A stretch of DNA of 43,475 nt from Candidatus Neomicrothrix sp. UBA881. GTDB lineage: Bacteria; Actinomycetota; Acidimicrobiia; Acidimicrobiales; MedAcidi-G1. The notes under the pieces are model-generated. The model ran no database searches. It worked only from the letters and a program-made list of their open reading frames with translations, and had not been told where the DNA came from. The position numbers and the translations under genes are program-made. The stretch spans positions 40,185-83,659 of the forward strand of contig DBFL01000057.1 of NCBI GenBank assembly GCA_002294285.1, given 5' to 3'. This document shows, in pieces, positions 41,126 through 43,475 of this stretch. The first letter of the stretch is position 1. Each line of letters starts with the position of its first letter.

Positions 41126-42016
41126 CTAACCGATTCCAGTAAGTTGTTTTGTGGGACGACTTACTACCATCGCCAAAGTTCCTATCACCAAAACAATTCC
41201 AAAGAATTGGATTAAACCGGGCTTCTCTCCCAGCAACCACCAAGCGTAGAGAGGAACAATTGCTACTGCCAGAAGATTTATTAACCCCATTAAAACAAGT
41301 GAAACGTGACCATGCGCAAAATTTTGTAATAAATGCCCTGTACCGGGGAGCAAAGAAATGATTAGAACAGGTATCCATTCTTCTCCATGAGGAGGTGAAA
41401 GCCCTTCCCCAATAGATAGGGCTGCTATAGAAACGGGAACCAAAGCAAAAATGGTTAACCAAAGTTGATAAGGAACGGAATCGATTTCGGTTCGAGCTTT
41501 CTTACTAACTACAAAATATAAGCAAAAAATTATCATTCCCAAAAAGGCCAAAAAATCGCCAGAAAAACTGGTGACTCCCTCTTCTCTTCCTGTTTGAATT
41601 GTTAGAGCTGCACCAGCGAGGCTTAAAAACGACCAGTAATAAATTGAGCGTGAGGGTCTTTCATTAAAAAAACGGGTTGCTATGAATAAGAATATGAGAG
41701 GTTGGAGCGAGCCAATGACTATTGCATTTAAAACACTAGTTTCGCGTATCGAGGAGAAAAATAGGATTAATTGAAATCCGAAAACTAGACCTCCTAAGAG
41801 GGAGAACCGTATTTCTTTTGAAGAGAATTTTCGTCCAGCGAAAATATAGAGAATTAGATAGAAACAGCTTGCTATAAGAAGCCTCCAAAAAATAAGTCTG
41901 AAAATTTCCATTTCCGAAAGTTTTATTACACTCGGGGCAAGAGCCATCAAACAAATCGCAGTGACAGAGCTGACGCGTCCAAGAAAAACTTTGTTTTTTT
42001 TCAAATTATTCTGCAT
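41126..42016 (-). CDS. EamA/DMT-family permease
   Basis: A 296-residue ten-helix permease made of two EamA repeats. NAIVIGSLQPLIFLF closes the first repeat, and SLLPGTGHLLQNFAH and the last helices close the second. Alignment by eye shows clear similarity to the partial permease at the left edge. GAGAGAAG about nine bases upstream supports the ATG at 42016. The likely substrate is unknown. It is transcribed with rarD. Confidence 0.9.
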   Translation of the reverse strand: MQNNLKKNKVFLGRVSSVTAICLMALAPSVIKLSEMEIFRLIFWRLLIASCFYLILYIFAGRKFSSKEIRFSLLGGLVFGFQLILFFSSIRETSVLNAIVIGSLQPLIFLFIATRFFNERPSRSIYYWSFLSLAGAALTIQTGREEGVTSFSGDFLAFLGMIIFCLYFVVSKKARTEIDSVPYQLWLTIFALVPVSIAALSIGEGLSPPHGEEWIPVLIISLLPGTGHLLQNFAHGHVSLVLMGLINLLAVAIVPLYAWWLLGEKPGLIQFFGIVLVIGTLAMVVSRPTKQLTGIG

Positions 42017-42060
42017 TTAGATTTAACTTCTCTCTTGAGGGGCTTATCAAAATTTCAAAA

Positions 42061-42726
42061 CTACATACATGCCTGATCCTGCATTGCTTGAAGTTCTGCA
42101 GAAAAATGCTTTGTCCATTCACTCAATGAGCTGCGTTTCGAATTCGGCTCAGGTGGTGGGATTGGTGAACCAACCGAGATCCTAACCTTGTATGGCTTTG
42201 GTATTCGACTTCCTGTGCCCATAGCCTTTTCACTTCCTGAAATCCCTATTGGTACAACCGGAACCTGGCTTTTTGCCGCCAAATATGCGGTACCGTCAAA
42301 GAGTTCACCAATTTTGTTACCTTCCTGTCTCGTGCCTTCAGGAAAAACAAGCATCGTGGCACCTTTTTCTAAAAGTGATCTAGCTGTTTTGACAGATTCA
42401 CGGTCTGCGCTTCCCCTCCTTATAGGAAAAGCGCCTAATGCAGAGATATACCATGCGAAGGGTCGAATTTTAAACAAACTCTCTTTTGCCAAAGCTCTCA
42501 TTCTCCTTCTAGAAAGTGGAGCTAAGAGAATTGAATCTAAATTAGAACGATGGACAGGAGCCATGATGATTGCATCTTTTCCAGCAAGATTTTCTCTACC
42601 AGTTACTTCGACACGCAGATATGACCAGAGCACAAGTCGTAAAAAAAATCTTGTAGTCGCATACACCACTGAAGCTGCGTTACTCTCCGCTATTTTCTGA
42701 GAGCGAATTTGGAGTTCGTCATTCAC
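42061..42726 (-). CDS. plsC: PlsC-type lysophospholipid acyltransferase
   Basis: A 221-residue 1-acyl-glycerol-3-phosphate acyltransferase family protein. The catalytic HX4D motif is HRSNLD (residues 59-64), and the substrate-binding motif VFPEGTR is at 127-133; PIRRG at 101-105 is the third block. One hydrophobic segment near residues 25-38 would tie it to the membrane. It should make phosphatidic acid or a related lipid. A GGAGAAA signal precedes the GTG start. It lies 44 bases upstream of the DMT permease gene. Confidence 0.92.
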   Translation of the reverse strand: MNDELQIRSQKIAESNAASVVYATTRFFLRLVLWSYLRVEVTGRENLAGKDAIIMAPVHRSNLDSILLAPLSRRRMRALAKESLFKIRPFAWYISALGAFPIRRGSADRESVKTARSLLEKGATMLVFPEGTRQEGNKIGELFDGTAYLAAKSQVPVVPIGISGSEKAMGTGSRIPKPYKVRISVGSPIPPPEPNSKRSSLSEWTKHFSAELQAMQDQACM

Positions 42727-42813
42727 AACTTTTTCTCCGTTCTGATTTAAAGCACTCGTTGATCACCGTCTCTAATCTCTTAAGATGTAATCAGCAACAA
42801 ACCTAATTGAAAT

Positions 42814-43475
42814 ATGAAACGAAAATTAATTCTAGCAATCCTCACTTTAACGGCTGGTGCCATTCTGGCTATTTGGTGGTTTTTTATTCGCGATGACGCC
42901 CCACCGCCTCCAGATATACAATCAGCAGTACAGATAGCAACCGCTGCACAAAATACTTCTACTACTACGGCGGTGCCCACACCCACAGTTGCTAGCACCG
43001 TTCCTGAATCTACTGTGCCTACAACCAGCCTTGCTCAGACGACAACAACTCAGCTAGAACAAGAAGAATCTCAGGAAACTCCTGACGAATTAGAGTTAGA
43101 TGAAATAGGTGCAATCACCGGAACATGGATGGTCGATACAACAATCGGATCCTTTGGGATCGATGAATCAACAAGTTCTTTTGTTGGTTTCAGAATCAAA
43201 GAAGTACTCGCTAGGGGTATAGGGGAAGTTACAGCAGTAGGTAGAACGCCTGAACTTGATGGGAGTATCGAATTTGAAAAAGGCTTCCTTTCAAGAACTG
43301 AAATAGTCGCCGACTTAACAAAACTGCGAACTGATAGATCTATGAGGGATTCTAAGGTTCAAAGTGCCCTGAATACCAGCACCCATCCCAACGCGGTGTT
43401 TGTGCTTGAAGAATCGATCCCAATCACCGATAACGGGTCCATCGAGTCAACAGCTTCGGGTTTTCTAACTGTTAA
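42814..43475 (+). CDS. YceI-domain protein, 3' end outside window
   Basis: The frame is open from ATG 42814 to the right edge, 220 complete codons. An N-terminal anchor helix occupies residues 5-24. A linker rich in Thr, Pro and Ser (about 30-95) leads to a YceI domain starting near GTWMVDTTIGSFGID, with FVGFRIKE and a later STHPNAVFVLEE stretch. YceI domains are lipocalin-like barrels that bind isoprenoid-type lipids; periplasmic location fits the anchor. The C-terminal part of the barrel lies outside the window. Confidence 0.82.
   Translation, partial: MKRKLILAILTLTAGAILAIWWFFIRDDAPPPPDIQSAVQIATAAQNTSTTTAVPTPTVASTVPESTVPTTSLAQTTTTQLEQEESQETPDELELDEIGAITGTWMVDTTIGSFGIDESTSSFVGFRIKEVLARGIGEVTAVGRTPELDGSIEFEKGFLSRTEIVADLTKLRTDRSMRDSKVQSALNTSTHPNAVFVLEESIPITDNGSIESTASGFLTV

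Noticed and set aside
42188..42700. 170-codon open frame opposite plsC
   Set aside because: The minus-strand frame carries HRSNLD and FPEGTR, so the plus-strand frame is a shadow.
1..43475. CRISPR arrays, insertion sequences, prophage or integration sites
   Set aside because: No regularly spaced repeats, transposase, integrase or phage structural genes were seen on either strand.

Overview
The window reads as a compact chromosomal segment from an actinobacterium, most likely a marine, AT-leaning member of the Acidimicrobiia (inference). The support is lineage-typical gene content. It includes the MSMEG_4193-like phosphomutase / DUF3090 / SCO1664 trio, DUF3107, a PdtaS-type histidine kinase, a TIGR03617-type F420-dependent oxidoreductase, an FrhB-like F420 protein, a septum-formation-type lipoprotein, and many genes with actinobacterial leaderless -10 signals (TANNNT six bases before the start). 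G+C looks like about 40% by eye; it was not counted. No phage, insertion sequence, CRISPR array or integration site was seen, and no gene-free stretch exceeds about 210 bases.

Layout. 1-677: 5' part of a DMT permease leaving the left edge. 876-4454: phnD-phnC-phnE-phnE phosphonate/phosphite importer. 4514-6150: ROK sugar kinase and a dienelactone-hydrolase-like enzyme. 6285-6356: tRNA-Arg(CCG). 6428-7582: FrhB-like F420/iron-sulfur oxidoreductase. 7592-8637: small lipoprotein and family 5 uracil-DNA glycosylase. 8663-10639: the actinobacterial trio. 10645-12402: etfBA. 12563-15988: lipid kinase, GDPD, PdtaS-like kinase, DUF3107. 16004-17750: cysteine-free Mrp ATPase divergent from a SufR-like regulator. 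17807-18289: SixA-like phosphatase.

18302-24870 is a complete System I cytochrome c maturation operon in the order ccmA-B-C-D-E-F-G-H, with a 52-residue CcmD and a CcmH fused to a CcmI-like TPR region. 24917-26748 holds a septum-formation-type lipoprotein, a two-helix membrane protein, a Nudix hydrolase and a Fur-family regulator. 26830-30456 holds the LLM oxidoreductase, class I fumarase and a haloalkane dehalogenase. 30510-33420 is a btuFCD-type corrinoid importer under a cobalamin riboswitch, with a 15-codon leader ORF whose stop overlaps the btuF start. 33446-43475 carries CysQ-like phosphatase, FabH, an ABC-F ATPase, SurE, a second haloalkane dehalogenase, an SDR, a flavodoxin-like protein, RarD and another DMT permease, a PlsC-like acyltransferase, and a YceI protein leaving the right edge.

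Themes: uptake of scarce nutrients (phosphonate/phosphite, cobalamin), respiratory redox chemistry (F420, ETF, cytochrome c maturation, fumarase), Fe-S handling, and dehalogenation. Genes are packed tightly: several operon pairs share ATGA, and three convergent pairs overlap by exactly four bases at their stops. The observations most worth checking are the riboswitch-controlled leader ORF, the leaderless promoter pattern, the SufR-like/Mrp locus, the conserved trio of unknown function, and a 9-bp inverted repeat between the SDR and flavodoxin genes.
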